Below are positions 21,718 to 32,817 of a stretch of DNA of 64,000 nt, in pieces. Within the stretch, counting starts at the first letter, position 1; every line of letters begins with the position of its first letter. The DNA comes from Dactylorhiza incarnata (Eukaryota > Streptophyta > Magnoliopsida > Asparagales > Orchidaceae), in the NCBI GenBank assembly GCA_033032865.1, contig JAWHQI010000505.1:677501-741500 (forward strand). The letters run 5' to 3'. Under the pieces are notes generated by a model that had not been told where the DNA came from, did not search any database, and saw nothing but the letters and a program-made list of their open reading frames with translations. Position numbers and translations under genes: made by a program.

Positions 21718-22000
21718 TGAAGATGCCATCATAACTCTGCCCTAGAAGATGCCATCGTAACTCTGCGCCACTTTGATAGCTGTGTTATTTTTAATGTCAA
21801 AATTAATGTATCTCTTAACCACCTCTTACCTCCAAACGCCCGTCTTTATTCCTGCCGTTTGTTTTTTCAGTTTCTATGTCTATTTAAAGTCCCCGTCAAG
21901 TCAGTCTATGATATGTATGCTGTAACAATTTTCTCCCATTAAGAAATATCAAGTTCGTTGCTCTTTTACCTACAAAAGTAAAACTGTTAGATTCTCAACA
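21718..22000 (+). repeat. Copia-5 5' LTR
   Basis: It is 283 bp. Its first 52 bases are a tandem duplication of a 26-bp unit (GAAGATGCCATC-type) at the very edge of the LTR. It contains TATTTAAAG near 21880 as a possible TATA element. Confidence 0.92.
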
Positions 22001-22001
22001 G

Positions 22002-22031
22002 TGGTATCAAAGCGTGTGAGGTATCAGAGCC
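22002..22031 (+). other. Copia-5 primer-binding site, doubled
   Basis: TGGTATCAAAGC at 22002-22013 matches the tRNA-iMet site except for one base. GGTATCAGAGCC at 22020-22031 matches it perfectly over its length but is 19 bases from the LTR. Either could prime. Confidence 0.8.
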
Positions 22032-22056
22032 TTCATCTTTGCATTCTTGTGCTTGA

Positions 22057-23925
22057 ATGGCTTCATCATCTACCCCTCTTATTCCCTCGTATACTCAATC
22101 CTCCATCCCCATATTCACCGGTGAGCTATATGACTTTTGGAGCGACAAGATGGAAACTTTTCTCCGATCCCAGGACCTCTGGGACACTGTCAAAGATGGA
22201 CCACAACCAAGTGATAAAACCAAAGACGGAGAGCCACCAAAATTTACCAAAGAAGAAATGAAGAAGGATGCTCTGGCCCTTCATCTGATTCAGCAAGCTG
22301 TCTCCAACCCCATCTACCCACGCATTATGGGATCAAAGACTGCACATGAAGCCTGGCAGAGACTTGAAAACGAATACAAAGGCTCCAAAAAGGTAATCAA
22401 ACTCAAAATATACTCCCTCCGTCGGCAGTTTGATACCATTACCATGCGTGAAGAAGAAAACTCTCAAGATTTCTTTGCTAAAATCACTAGCCTAGTAAAT
22501 CAAATACGAAGTCTAGGGGGAGTTTTAGAAGAACAACAAATCGTGGAAAAGATTCTTAGATCCCTACCAAAGACACACAAACACATTGTTTCATCCATAC
22601 TACAAGCTCACGATCTCGATAAGCTGACTGTTGTAGAACTAATGAGTTCTCTTCAAACTCATGAAGATCTTCAAACTCCAGATGAAGTAATCCTTGACAA
22701 AGTTTTCCACACAAATATGAACTTTACAAGTAAAACCCATGGAAAACAACCCACAGAAGGAGGTAGAGGCAACACCCCCAGAAATTATCCTCCATGCCTA
22801 ATCTGCAAGAAACAAAATCATGACATAAAAGATTGCTTTTGGAGATGTAGAAGATGTAAAAACCCAAATCACTCTGAGAGAAATTGCAGATATAAACAAA
22901 AAGAAGAAGCCCAACTGACTGAAACAAACCCAGACTCATTTCTTCTAACCTGTAGAACATCTGATAGTGAGCATACCTCATCCACGTGGGTTGTAGACAG
23001 TGGTTGTTCAAGGCATATGGCAAATAAGAAAATCTTCTTCACTACCCTTGATGAAAACTACAAATCGACTGTCGTTTTGGGGGATGGAAAAGAAAAAATA
23101 ATAGAAGGAAGAGGAACAATTCAAGTTATTGCACCAAATGGGGAACACAAGTACATATCAGATGTCCAATTCGTTCCATCTCTCTCACAGAACTTGCTTA
23201 GTGTTGGACAACTTCTGAGAAGGGGCCTTATAGTCACATTTGATCAAGAAAAATGCCTTATCAGAGACCCTAGAAATAATCTTACTATAGTTTCAGCTCG
23301 TATGAATGAAAGCAATCTGTTTACCATTTCCCTTCCACCAGCAGTATCCAGTGCAATGTCTTGCACTTTAAACTCCACTGCTTTCATTTGGCACCATCGA
23401 TTAGGCCACTTGAACTTCACATCCCTACAAACCTTACAACACAAACAAATGGTCTCTGGAATGCCAAGCTTTCAAATCACCCAGCAAGACTGTGAATCAT
23501 GTGCAAAAGGAAAAACTCACAGACTGCCTTTCCCAAAGTCCTCTGTCTCAAGAGCAGCAGGTCCATTTGATCTTCTTCACATGGACCTATGGGGACCAGC
23601 CAGTACTCAATCCCTGGGGGGGAAGAAATACTATTTCCTTATTGTTGACGACTTCACTAGATACATGTGGGCATACTTCCTTAAACACAAGTCAGAAACG
23701 ATAAGCCATTTCAAACTATTTAAAAGACAAGTGGAAAACACTTTTGAATGCAAAATCAAAACTATCAGGAGTGATAGGGGGGAGAATTTCTATCCAAGGA
23801 CTTTAATAAATTTTGTCAAGAACAAGGCATTCAACGACAGTTCACAACTCCAGGCACTCCCCAGCAGAATGGGGTGGTCGAGAGACGAAATAGAACAATT
23901 GTTGAAATGGCTAGGACTATGCTAA
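22057..23925 (+). CDS. Copia-5 gag, protease and integrase N-terminal half
   Basis: The ORF starts at ATG (MASSSTPLIPSY). Gag capsid-like region at residues 20-200 (MKKDALALHLIQQAV, EENSQDFFAKITSLVNQIRS). Two tandem CCHC knuckles near residues 248-280 (CLICKKQNHDIKDC, CRRCKNPNHSERNC). Protease near residue 312 (WVVDSGCSRHMA, intact DSG). Pre-integrase zinc region (WHHRLGHLN, CESCAKGKTHR) and integrase core (LHMDLWGPAS, IRSDRG). After a G6 run at 23777-23782 the frame is wrong, and the last 45 or so residues, to 23925, are not integrase. Confidence 0.9.
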   Translation: MASSSTPLIPSYTQSSIPIFTGELYDFWSDKMETFLRSQDLWDTVKDGPQPSDKTKDGEPPKFTKEEMKKDALALHLIQQAVSNPIYPRIMGSKTAHEAWQRLENEYKGSKKVIKLKIYSLRRQFDTITMREEENSQDFFAKITSLVNQIRSLGGVLEEQQIVEKILRSLPKTHKHIVSSILQAHDLDKLTVVELMSSLQTHEDLQTPDEVILDKVFHTNMNFTSKTHGKQPTEGGRGNTPRNYPPCLICKKQNHDIKDCFWRCRRCKNPNHSERNCRYKQKEEAQLTETNPDSFLLTCRTSDSEHTSSTWVVDSGCSRHMANKKIFFTTLDENYKSTVVLGDGKEKIIEGRGTIQVIAPNGEHKYISDVQFVPSLSQNLLSVGQLLRRGLIVTFDQEKCLIRDPRNNLTIVSARMNESNLFTISLPPAVSSAMSCTLNSTAFIWHHRLGHLNFTSLQTLQHKQMVSGMPSFQITQQDCESCAKGKTHRLPFPKSSVSRAAGPFDLLHMDLWGPASTQSLGGKKYYFLIVDDFTRYMWAYFLKHKSETISHFKLFKRQVENTFECKIKTIRSDRGENFYPRTLINFVKNKAFNDSSQLQALPSRMGWSRDEIEQLLKWLGLC

Positions 23926-26174
23926 TCCATAAATCCTGTCCAAAAAACCTATGGGCTGAGGCAGTCTCAACATCTATTTACATCTTAAATCGTGTTTCCA
24001 CAAAGGCCCTTGAGAATATGACTCCTTATGAAGCCCTATACCAACAAAAACCAGAAATCTCTCATTTTAGGATTTTTGGATCCACTGCCTATGCCCACAA
24101 GGTAATAGAAAGGAAAGACAAACTCGGTGAGAGCAGCACAAAATGCATTTTACTCGGATACAGCAGTGAAAGCAAGGCATATCGCCTGTATGACCCTATA
24201 TGCAAAAAACTCTTTATCTCCCGGGATGTAATCTTTCATGAAGATGACATATGGGACTGGGCTTCAGTTCAAGATCTTCCTCATCAGAATACTACTTCCT
24301 CCCCTCTGATATTTGAACTGGAGTCTCCTCCAAGTCCTTACCATAACAAGGAAAGTAGTTCTGAAGATCATCCACTGTCAGTTGAGCTGGAGTCTCCTCC
24401 AAGCCCCCTCCATGACAAGGAAAGCAGCTCTGAGAATCTATCATTGCCGGTTGAGTTGGAGACTTCCTCAAACTCCATCCATTGCAATGAGAATAGCCCT
24501 GTGGCCACCCCTGCTGATTCTGATCTTGATTCATCATTGCCAATTAAAACAAGAACTATCGAGGATATCTACCAGAGTACAGAAACAGCATTAACCATCC
24601 TATCACCCCAAACTTTTTCAGAGGCCTATGAAGAGAAGAAATGGAGAGATGCTATGCAAGAAGAACTCGATGCAATAGAGAAAAATAACACCTGGTCACT
24701 CGTCCAAAAACCCTCAAACAAAAACATCATTGGGTTAAAATGGGTCTACAAGGCAAAACAGAATGAGCAAGGAAACATAATAAAACTCAAAGCCAGGCTA
24801 GTTGCAAGGGGCTTTTCCCAAAAACCTGGGACTGATTTTGACGAAACATTCTCCCCGGTTGCTAGAATGACAACCATTCGTCTGATTCTCTCCATTGCAG
24901 CTCAAAACCAATACCCCATTTTCCAATTAGATGTGAAATCGGCATTTTTGAATGGAAACCTCACAGAAGAAGTTTTTGTTACACAACCACCAGGATACGA
25001 GATTAAGGGAAAGGAAGAAATGGTGTACAGGCTTCATAAGGCTTTATACGGGCTCAAACAAGCACCACGAGCATGGAATCAAAATATAGACGCCTTTTTC
25101 CTGTCAGCTGGATTCACTCGAAGCAGTAATGAAGCTACTTTGTATACCAAAATCGAAAATCAGGAACTCATTTTGGTCAGCCTGTATGTTGACGACCTCA
25201 TCCTCACCGGGACAAGCTCAGCTCACATACAAAAATTCAAGAAAGAGATAATGAAGAAGTATGATATGACAGATCTAGGACAGCTAAACTTCTTTCTGGG
25301 GCTACAAATCAAACACCTTGCCTGCGGAATTTTTGTATCACAGGAATCATACACTCAGTCTCTTCTAAAGAAGTTCAAAATGGAATACTGTAACTCCTCA
25401 GTCACCCCAATGTCCATCAGTGAGAAGTTCTACCCGAAGAAGGAAGAAGAAGAAGCTGCTAGTGAGGAACAATACCGGAGTCTCATTGGATCATTCATCT
25501 ACCTCACAAACACCAGACCCGATATTGAGAACGTTGTCAACATTCTCGCAAGGTTCGTAAGTAATCCCTCTAAATCTCATTTCTTAGCAGGCAAAAGAGT
25601 TCTTCGCTACCTGCAGGGCACAAAGGCGTATGGAATACTCTACAAAAAGGAAAACAACAGAGATCTCACGGGCTATGCCGACTCTGACTGGGCTGGAAAT
25701 CTAGAAGATAGAAGGAGCACCGCCGGCTACATCTTCTTCTTAGGATCCAGTCCAATCTCCTGGAGCTCAAGGAAAGAACACACAATCGCACTGTCAACAA
25801 CCGAAGCGGGATATATGGCTCTCAATTCAGCAGCCTGCGAAGCCATCTGGTTGCAAAAGCTAAAGAAAGACATATGGAAGCCTAAGGAGGAAGAAGAAGT
25901 GAATACAGTAAAAATCCAGTGCGACAACACCTCTGCCATCACATTGTCAAAAAACCCTGTTTTTCACGGAAGAAGCAAGCACATTGATATACGCTACCAT
26001 TTCATCCGGGAGACCATAGAGAAGAAAGAGATCGAGCTCATCTACTGCCCTACCGAAGAACAAGCCGCCAACATCCTGACAAAGCCGATCTCAAAGAACC
26101 GCTTCGCCAAGCTCAGAGACTTAATCGGAGTTACAAATGGCACAGATTTAGGGGGGGTGAAGATGCCATCATAA
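23783..26174 (+). CDS. Copia-5 integrase C-terminal half, RT and RNase H
   Basis: The correct frame after the G-run contains the integrase glutamate region (RRNRTIVEMARTML). A linker follows with a 23-residue unit (ELESPPSP, KESSSE) repeated three times. The RT ([44 protein letters not shown]) and RNase H (TGYADSDWAGNLEDRRST, ALSTTEAGYMAL, IQCDNTSAITLSKN, AANILTKPISKN) come next, ending a few codons inside the 3' LTR. TEAGY has glycine where the family has glutamate (TEAEY). One added base in the G-run would rejoin this to the upstream ORF. Confidence 0.9.
26144..26157 (+). other. Copia-5 polypurine tract
   Basis: AGATTTAGGGGGGG directly precedes the TGAAGATG start of the 3' LTR. It lies within the coding frame (DLGGVKMPS). 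Confidence 0.85.
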
Positions 26175-26440
26175 CTCTGCCCTAGAAGATGCCATCGTAA
26201 CTCTGCGCCACTTTGATAGCTGTGTTATTTTTAATGTCAAAATTAATGTATCTCTTAACCACCTCTTACCTCCAAACGCCCGTCTTTATTCCTGCCGTTT
26301 GTTCTTTCAGTTTCTATGTCTATTTAAAGTCCCCGTCAAGTCAGTCTATGATATGTATGCTGTAACAATTTTCTCCCATTAAGAAACATCAAGTTCGTTG
26401 CTCTTTTACCTACAAAAGTAAAACTGTTCGATTCTCAACA
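26158..26440 (+). repeat. Copia-5 3' LTR
   Basis: It is 283 bp and paired with 21718-22000. Substitutions were seen in the GTTTGTTCTTTC, AAGAAACATC and ACTGTTCG contexts only. Confidence 0.92.
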
Positions 26441-26593
26441 CCCCCGTGCACTGTCACTCGTATATATATATATATCCAGTATATTATCATCTTCGTAAAT
26501 ATTATTCGATCCAGAGCAGCAGCATTATGCAGCAGCCAGCCAACCACTCTCTATATATTCCGTCTATTCGACCTCCATCGTCGGCGCCGGCGC

Positions 26594-26851
26594 TCAGCAG
26601 GCGAACAGAGCCGCGTGGCCGAGGAGCTTGTCCCTGCGTGAGAAAGTGGAGCCGCAGGAGCAGCGCCACCTCGGAATTCCGCAGTGCTTCTCGTGCGTGC
26701 GCAGATCCGAAAGCACCGAAAATTTCTTAATCCGGCAGCGACTGCACAAGTAGAGCTTCGGGCAGTGTCTCCTCCGGTAGTGATTCTTCGCGCACGCCAC
26801 CGACTTCAGCGGCTGAAACTTCTCGTGCCTCGCGTTGCTCCGGCAGCCTTC
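26594..26851 (-). pseudogene. STOP1-like C2H2 zinc-finger gene, 3' part
   Basis: The minus-strand frame continues the 32818-33299 part after removal of Copia-6. It contains HEKFQPLKSVACAKNHYRRR, CSRCRIKKFSVLSDLRTHEK and CSCGSTFSRRDKLLGHAALF, matching zinc fingers 2-4 of the plant STOP1/STOP2/ART1 transcription factors, nuclear regulators of proton and aluminium tolerance. The protein stops two residues after ALF, earlier than STOP1, where GH would follow. The last finger could use the terminal cysteine instead of histidine. CCTTC at 26847-26851 is the duplicated target site. Confidence 0.85.
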
Positions 26852-27763
26852 TGTTGGAAGCGCGACCACTCGGCACACGTCCTCTTCTTCTCGAACACTC
26901 CACGCCGAGCACGCACACTCCACCACTAGGCGAGACGCACCACCTCACTCAGGCGAGCACCTCCAACCTCTTCTCGGCGAGCACCTCCAACCTCTTCTCG
27001 GCGAGCACAAACACAACCTCCACTCACACCGGCGAGCACTCACGCGAGCAGCTCCCTCTCCTCTACTTCCTCCTGCGAGCACTGCTCCTCGCCAAGTCCA
27101 GGAGAGAACTCCTCTAGCACACCACTCGGGCGAGCACGACTCCACGCGAGCACAAACACTTGCGGGCACAATTACCTCGGCGAGCGATCACGCATACCGA
27201 CGAGCTTCCTCGCGAGCGGCTCCCTCGACTCCGGCGAGCTCTCCACTCAAACCACTTCGGCGAGCTCAACCTCGCGAGAGGCACTGGCGAGCTCCTCCCA
27301 GCGAGAACCTTCCAGCGAGAAGTGGCGGGCTGCTGCTCCACGTTCACTCAAAACAAACCCAGGCGAGATGGGCTGCTCGTCTCCTTTCTCCACTTATAAC
27401 GGCGACCTGGCGTCGGCTGGTCACGGCGAGCTCCTTCACGCGAGAGGTGGCGGGCGAGTATGCAGGCGAGGGAGATTTGCGAGATCTATAAAATTCTTGC
27501 GGGAATTATTACTTTCTCCCTCTCTCTCTACACTCCCTCTCTCTCTCTCTAGTTCTGTACGCAGGGAAAGAAAAAAAACTCCAAATTTTTTCAATCTCAA
27601 AACAAATGTACAAAGGGCCTATTTATAGGCAAGAAAACAACACACTCTCTCTCTCTATGCAATAAATGCTTTTTCTTCTCTCTCCTCCTTTTCAACTACC
27701 CAAAATACATATAAAAATAAACACCATAAAATGTTGACCCGGTCAACCCAGCTCAAACCAACA
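26852..27763 (-). repeat. Copia-6 3' LTR
   Basis: It is GC-rich over its first 650 bp, with GCGAGC or GGCGAG occurring dozens of times. It carries two tandem copies of a 24-bp unit (GCGAGCACCTCCAACC...) near 26950-27005, against one in the other LTR. On the minus strand TATAAATA at 27620-27627 is the likely TATA box. Confidence 0.92.
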
Positions 27764-27779
27764 AACTCCCCCTCAAGCT
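27764..27779 (-). other. Copia-6 polypurine tract
   Basis: On the minus strand AAGCTTGAGGGGGAGTT directly precedes the 3' LTR start TGTTGG. Confidence 0.8.
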
Positions 27780-28525
27780 TGGCCGCACATGCCGAGCTTG
27801 CCTTTGAGCTTCGCGAACGTGTCTGCCTTCAATGCCTTAGTGAATATGTCCGCGACCTACTCTCCGGTAGGACAATACTTTACTTCGACCGTCTTCAGCT
27901 CCACTTGCTCCCGAAGAAAATGATATCGAGTCTCGATATGCTTGCTCCTCTCATGCAGCACTGGGTTCTTCGCGAGCTGAATGGCCCACATGTTATCTAC
28001 TAAAATTGTCGTTGGCCAGTCCTGCACATGATGTAGCTCCTCTAATAGCTTCCTGAGCCAGATGGCTTGGCAGGCGCATGTCGCCGCCGCTATATACTCC
28101 GCTTCGCATGATGACAAGGCTATAGTAGCCTGCTTCTTCGAGCTCCATGAGAACGTCGCCGTCCCCATGTGAAAACAGTATCCGGAAGTGCTCTTCCGGT
28201 CATTGACATCTCCACCATAGTCGCTATCTGAGTAGTCGACTAGCTTCAACTCTCCTCCTGATGAGTACTTCAGGCCATGGTCCCTTGTTCCGTTCACATA
28301 TCTTAGGATTCGCTTCGCTGCGGTGAAGTGATCCTGCTTGGGCTCCTTCATGTACGTGCTTACTACCCCGACCGCATACATGATGTCCGGCCTAGTGAAG
28401 GTCAAGTACCTTAGACTCCCGACTAGGCTCTTGAACATTGTCGGGTCCACACCTTCCTCCTCAGAATCCTTCCTCAACTTTGTCCCTGGGTCCGCTGGAG
28501 TGGAGATAGCTTTGCTACCCTCCAT
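27780..28525 (-). pseudogene. Copia-6 RT end and RNase H (one stop codon)
   Basis: The frame reads STPADPGTKLRKD, SLVGSLRYLTFTRPD, AAKRILRYVNGT, VDYSDSDYGGDVNDRKST, ALSSCEAEYIAAA, ILVDNMWAIQLAKN, KHIETRYHFLREQV and YCPTGE. A TAG at 27857-27859 stands where glutamine is expected, and the same frame continues VADIFTKALKADTF past it. The change fits CAG to TAG deamination. A frameshift near 28530-28560 separates it from the RT frame upstream. Confidence 0.87.
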
Positions 28526-28536
28526 CCTGAACTTCT

Positions 28537-31257
28537 TCAGAATTTCTTCTGCATACTTCTTCTGGGATATGAATACCCGTCTTCCTCCTGCTTCACCTCA
28601 ACCCCCAGGAAATAACTCAGCTCTCCTAAGTCCGTCATTTCGAACTCCTTCTTCATAAGCCTCTTGAACTCCTCAAGCATAGTTGGGTTGTTCCCGGTGA
28701 ATATCATGTCGTCCACGTATAGACACAAGACCATGATATCCCCGTTCTCCTCTATCTTCACATACAGGGCATACTCGTACGGGCACTTCGCATATCCATG
28801 CTTCTGGAGGAAGGCATCTATCCTTCCATTCCACGCCCTTGCTCCTTGCTTCAGCCCGTACAAGGCTCTATCTAGCTTGCAGACTTTTCTCTCCTGGCCC
28901 TTTACCACATACCCTGGAGGCTGCTCGATGTACACATCCTCTTCCAGGTACCCATTCAAGTATGCCGCCACAACATCCATTTGCAAGATTGTCCACCCAT
29001 AATGAGCTGCCAGTGCGATGATCAACCGAATGGTGTCAATCCTCGCCACTGGGGCATAGACCTCGTCATAGTACACTCCTTGGACTTGCCTGTAGCCCTT
29101 CACGACGAGCCTAGCCTTGTGCTTCTCCACAGCTCCATCTTTGTTCTTCTTCACCTTATAGACCCACTTCACCCTGAGGGGTTTGTGGCCTGCCGGTGGA
29201 TCCACTAGCCTCCAGGTATCGTTCTTCTTGATAGAAGCCATCTCGGCATCCATCGTCGTCCTCCAAGATTTCTCCTGGGCAGCTTCTTCATAGGACCTTG
29301 GCTCACAATCTGCTAAGAGGCAATACAATGAATAATTAGTATGGATTGGGGCCGTCTCCTCATAGAGCTCCCCCACCCTCTTCATCCTGGGTGGTGGACT
29401 CTCGGAGTCACTCCGACTCCCGCTGCCTCCTGCTGAATTTTCTCCACTTGAGCTTTCCCCTCTTGAGTGGGAGGTGGAAGCTCCCCCTGAATTCCTGCTC
29501 GGTGGTGATGGTGGCTCCACTCCACCATCCTCGGCTCCAGCCTCATGACCTCCTTCATCTTCATCCTCGAAGAACATGCCCTTCATGCTCCTCGTCTTCT
29601 CATCCCAGCTCCAGCTGCTGCCTTCTTCAAACACCACGTCTCTCGAGACTATGGCCTTCTCTGTCACCGGGTTGTAAAGCTTGTAAGCCTTGCTCTCTAG
29701 AGCGTAGCCAACAAAGATACACTTCTCGCTCCTATCGTCGAGCTTCTTCCTTCTCTGTTCTGGGATGTGAGCATGAGCTACACACCCGAAGACCCTTAGG
29801 TGCTTCACGCTTGGCTTCCAGCCACTCCATGCTTCAAACGGCGTCATGAACTTCACGCTCTTTGTGGGGCATCTGTTCAGTAGATACACCGCACACTGCA
29901 CTCCTTCCGCCCAGAAACTCTTCGGTATCCCCTTCTCCTTCACCATGCTCCTCGCCATGTTCATGATGGTGAGGTTCTTCCTCTCTGCCACTCCGTTCTG
30001 CTGCGGTGAGTACGCCGCCGTCAGCTGGTGTGAGATCCCATTTTCCTTGCAGAAAGCATCAAACAGCCTCGAGGTGTACTCCCCACCCCGATCTGTCCTT
30101 AACACCTTCAGAGCCTGACCGCTCTCCTTCTCCGCCATAGCCTTGAACTCCTTGAACTTGTCAAGGGCCTCAGATTTCTCCCTTAGGAAATATACCCAAC
30201 ACTTTCGACTAAAGTCATCCGTGAAGGTTATGTAGTATCTGCTTCCGCCTATTGAGGTGGTCTCAAACGGACCCACAATGTCCGAGTGAACCAGTTCAAG
30301 CTGCCTCCTTACTCTCCAGGACTTCCCTCCTTCAAAACTCTGCCTCTTCTGCTTCCCCTTCATGCAAGCTTCACACACCTTCTGGGGTGGTGAGATCATT
30401 GGCAGATCTGTCACCATCCTTGAGTGAGACAGCAGCTTCAACCCCGTGAAACCCAAATGGCCCATCCTATGGTGCCATAGCCATGCTTCTTCCTCTTCCT
30501 CCGTTCTCGCGAGACAAGCTGTCTCTTGAGTATCCATCTTCAGCGTGAAGAGACGGTTCACCGTCATCTCCACCTTCACAACTTCCTTCCCTTGACCATT
30601 CTTCATTACCAGAGACCCATCCTTCATCTGGACGCAATAGCCTCTCTCCACTAGCTGCCCAATGCTCAAGATGTTGGTCTTCAACCCTGGCACATAGTAC
30701 ACATCGTTCAGGTGTACTCTCTCCCCGTTCAGCTTCGTCTCCACCAAACCCTTTCCTTCCAAGGAGATCTTTGACGCATCCCCGAAACTAACCTCACCCC
30801 CAATGGGTTCAAGGTTTGTGAACATCTCTCTGTCTCCACGCATGTGGTTGCTCGCACCTGTGTCCAGGTACCACACTTCATTTCTTCCTTCCTCCGCACC
30901 TCGGTAGGTTAGGAACATCATCGGGTTTCCACCTCCAACATTGTTCCCATTGTTCCTAGCCTCCGCATAGTGGTTAGCTTCTTCTCTCTTCCTCGGACTC
31001 CAGCAGTCGTAGCTCATATGCCCATACTTGTTACAGTTGTAACATTGTATCTGGGACATATCTCCTCGGCCTCTTCCACGGCCTCTTCCTCTTCCTTCTT
31101 GCCAACCTCCTTGAGGTCGCTCCGCCTCTTTCTGGAAATTTTGGTTTCTACCTCCTCTTCTACCTCTGCCTCTACCTTGGTGACCTCGGCCACGTTGACC
31201 GCCTCCTCTTCCTGAACTTTCCCCAAAGTTCAACTGGGTCTGGAGTGCTTTTCCCAA
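28537..31257 (-). CDS. Copia-6 gag end, protease, integrase and RT
   Basis: A 906-residue frame. A glycine/arginine-rich RGRG region and one CCHC knuckle ([14 protein letters not shown]) complete gag. The protease has the canonical DTGASNHM. The pre-integrase zinc motif ([20 protein letters not shown]) and integrase catalytic residues ([25 protein letters not shown]) are present. The RT carries [33 protein letters not shown] and [11 protein letters not shown] with YVDD intact. The G-rich DRGGEY codons are undamaged here, unlike in Copia-2 and Copia-5. The frame is lost near 28540, at the end of the RT. Confidence 0.9.
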   Translation of the reverse strand: MGKALQTQLNFGESSGRGGGQRGRGHQGRGRGRRGGRNQNFQKEAERPQGGWQEGRGRGRGRGRGDMSQIQCYNCNKYGHMSYDCWSPRKREEANHYAEARNNGNNVGGGNPMMFLTYRGAEEGRNEVWYLDTGASNHMRGDREMFTNLEPIGGEVSFGDASKISLEGKGLVETKLNGERVHLNDVYYVPGLKTNILSIGQLVERGYCVQMKDGSLVMKNGQGKEVVKVEMTVNRLFTLKMDTQETACLARTEEEEEAWLWHHRMGHLGFTGLKLLSHSRMVTDLPMISPPQKVCEACMKGKQKRQSFEGGKSWRVRRQLELVHSDIVGPFETTSIGGSRYYITFTDDFSRKCWVYFLREKSEALDKFKEFKAMAEKESGQALKVLRTDRGGEYTSRLFDAFCKENGISHQLTAAYSPQQNGVAERKNLTIMNMARSMVKEKGIPKSFWAEGVQCAVYLLNRCPTKSVKFMTPFEAWSGWKPSVKHLRVFGCVAHAHIPEQRRKKLDDRSEKCIFVGYALESKAYKLYNPVTEKAIVSRDVVFEEGSSWSWDEKTRSMKGMFFEDEDEGGHEAGAEDGGVEPPSPPSRNSGGASTSHSRGESSSGENSAGGSGSRSDSESPPPRMKRVGELYEETAPIHTNYSLYCLLADCEPRSYEEAAQEKSWRTTMDAEMASIKKNDTWRLVDPPAGHKPLRVKWVYKVKKNKDGAVEKHKARLVVKGYRQVQGVYYDEVYAPVARIDTIRLIIALAAHYGWTILQMDVVAAYLNGYLEEDVYIEQPPGYVVKGQERKVCKLDRALYGLKQGARAWNGRIDAFLQKHGYAKCPYEYALYVKIEENGDIMVLCLYVDDMIFTGNNPTMLEEFKRLMKKEFEMTDLGELSYFLGVEVKQEEDGYSYPRRSMQKKF

Positions 31258-31885
31258 GCCACTCGCTTCTTCATCATCCTGTACTCATGACCTTGCAAAG
31301 AGCCTACAAGCTCGTCAACGGTCATCAAGTTGAGGTCCTTCGATTCTTCGATCACCACCAATATATGACGGAACTTCTTGGCCATAGATCTCAGCAACTT
31401 CTCCATGAAGCTCACATCCTCGATTGCCTCCCCATTGCGCTTCATCTCATTTGTGAGCGTCCGCAGACGAGTCACATAGTCACCGATCTTCTCGGTGCTT
31501 TGCATCTTGGTTACTTCATACTCCGCACGGAGGGACTGTAGCTTCACCTTCTTTGCATTGTCAACCCCTTGCATGGAGCGTTGCAACACCTCTCATGCCT
31601 CCTTAGAGGTTCTCGCATCTGAGATCTTCTCGAAGGTCGCCTCGTCAACCCCTTGGTATAACAAGAACAAAGCTTTCTTGTCCGCCTTCCTTGCCTCTCT
31701 AAGTGTTGTCTTTGGGCATTAGTCAACGTCGCCTCTACCGCAGCAGTGCGCTCCTCATACACATTCTCCACTACATCCCACAACTCCTTGGAGGCAAGTA
31801 GCACTCGCATCTGTATACTCCAATTCCCATAATTGGTCTTCGTCAGCTTGGGGACTTGCCCCGGCATAGCTCCGCTCGTCTCCAT
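31230..31885 (-). pseudogene. Copia-6 gag N-terminal part (frameshifted)
   Basis: It starts at ATG with METSGAMPGQVPKLTKTNYG and NWSIQMRVLLASKELWD, the usual copia gag head. The frame changes once or twice near 31600-31720. It then continues with VKLQSLRAEYEVTKMQ, GDYVTRLRTLTNEMKRNG and [15 protein letters not shown], changing frame again into the RGRG region near 31240. Confidence 0.85.
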
Positions 31886-31934
31886 CACTTCTACTCCTCA
31901 AACCTTCCGAGTCACCGCAAAGGTTTGCAACCTT

Positions 31935-31946
31935 GCTTTGATACCA
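31935..31946 (-). other. Copia-6 primer-binding site
   Basis: On the minus strand TGGTATCAAAGC follows the 5' LTR after two bases. It differs by one base from the tRNA-iMet complement. Confidence 0.88.
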
Positions 31947-31948
31947 CT

Positions 31949-32817
31949 TGTTGGAAGCGCGACCACTCGGCACACGTCCTCTTCTTCTCGAACACTCCAC
32001 GCCGAGCACGCACACTCCACCACTAGGCGAGACGCACCACCTCACTCAGGCGAGCACCTCCAACCTCTTCTCGGCGAGCACAAACACAACCTCCACTCAC
32101 ACCGGCGAGCACTCACGCGAGCAGCTCCCTCTCCTCTACTTCCTCCTGCGAGCACTGCTCCTCGCCAAGTCCAGGCGAGAACTCCTCTAGCACACCACTC
32201 GGGCGAGCACGACTCCACGCGAGCACAAACACTTGCGGGCACAATTACCTCGGCGAGCGATCACGCATACCGACGAGCTTCCTCGCGAGCGGCTCCCTCG
32301 ACTCCGGCGAGCTCTCCACTCAAACCACTTCGGCGAGCTCAACCTCGCGAGAGGCACTGGCGAGCTCCTCCCAGCGAGAACCTTCCAGCGAGAAGTGGCG
32401 GGCTGCTGCTCCACGTTCACTCAAAACAAACCCAGGCGAGATGGGCTGCTCGTCTCCTTTCTCCACTTATAACGGCGACCTGGCGTCGGCTGGTCACGGC
32501 GAGCTCCTTCACGCGAGAGGTGGCGGGCGAGTATGCAGGCGAGGGAGATTTGCGAGATCTATAAAATTCTTGCGGGAATTATTACTTTCTCCCTCTCTCT
32601 CTACACTCCCTCTCTCTCTAGTTCTGTACGCAGGGAAAGAAAAAAAACTCCAAATTTTTTCATCTCAAAACAAAGCCTATTTATAGGCAAGAAAACAACA
32701 CTCTCTCTCTATGCAATAAATGCTTTTTATTCTCTCTCCTCCTTTTCAACTACCCAAAATACATATAAAAATAAACACCATAAAATGTTGACCCGGTCAA
32801 CCCAGCTCAAACCAACA
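31949..32817 (-). repeat. Copia-6 5' LTR
   Basis: It is 869 bp, with one copy of the 24-bp unit. The minus-strand TATAAATA at 32678-32685 is the probable promoter TATA box. The right flank CCTTC is the TSD and the start of the STOP1-like coding sequence. Confidence 0.92.

Larger units (their letters stand above)
21718..26440 (+). mobile_element. Copia-5: near-intact Ty1/copia element
   Basis: Two 283-bp LTRs (21718-22000 and 26158-26440) start TGAAGATG, end TCTCAACA, and differ by about three substitutions. The TSD is CCCCC (21713-21717, 26441-26445), which is weak evidence on its own because the site is a C-run. The PBS is one base off tRNA-iMet, and a T/G polypurine tract precedes the 3' LTR. 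The coding region is broken only by one frameshift in a G-run, so this is the second least damaged copia element here. Confidence 0.93.
26852..32817 (-). mobile_element. Copia-6: Ty1/copia element inserted in the STOP1-like gene
   Basis: LTRs at 26852-27763 (912 bp) and 31949-32817 (869 bp) share TGTTGGAAG starts and AACCAACA ends. The TSD is CCTTC (26847-26851, 32818-32822). The element runs on the minus strand: 5' LTR on the right, PBS at 31935-31946, gag, protease-integrase-RT, RNase H, polypurine tract, 3' LTR on the left. By eye the LTRs differ by about two substitutions. The other differences are one 24-bp duplication and short indels in repeat runs. This indicates a very recent insertion. 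The lineage is Tork/TNT1-like by RT and single knuckle. Confidence 0.93.

Noticed and set aside
17675..23782. Programmed frameshift in integrase of Copia-2 and Copia-5 at the same G-run
   Set aside because: The two differ in missing bases (two and one), no element type frameshifts inside integrase, and Copia-6 keeps the frame at this motif.
26835..27491. A 218-residue plus-strand open frame in the Copia-6 LTR (and its twin at 31833-32564)
   Set aside because: It is antisense to the element and is a by-product of the GCGAGC motif, giving low-complexity GEH and RAL repeats without a domain.
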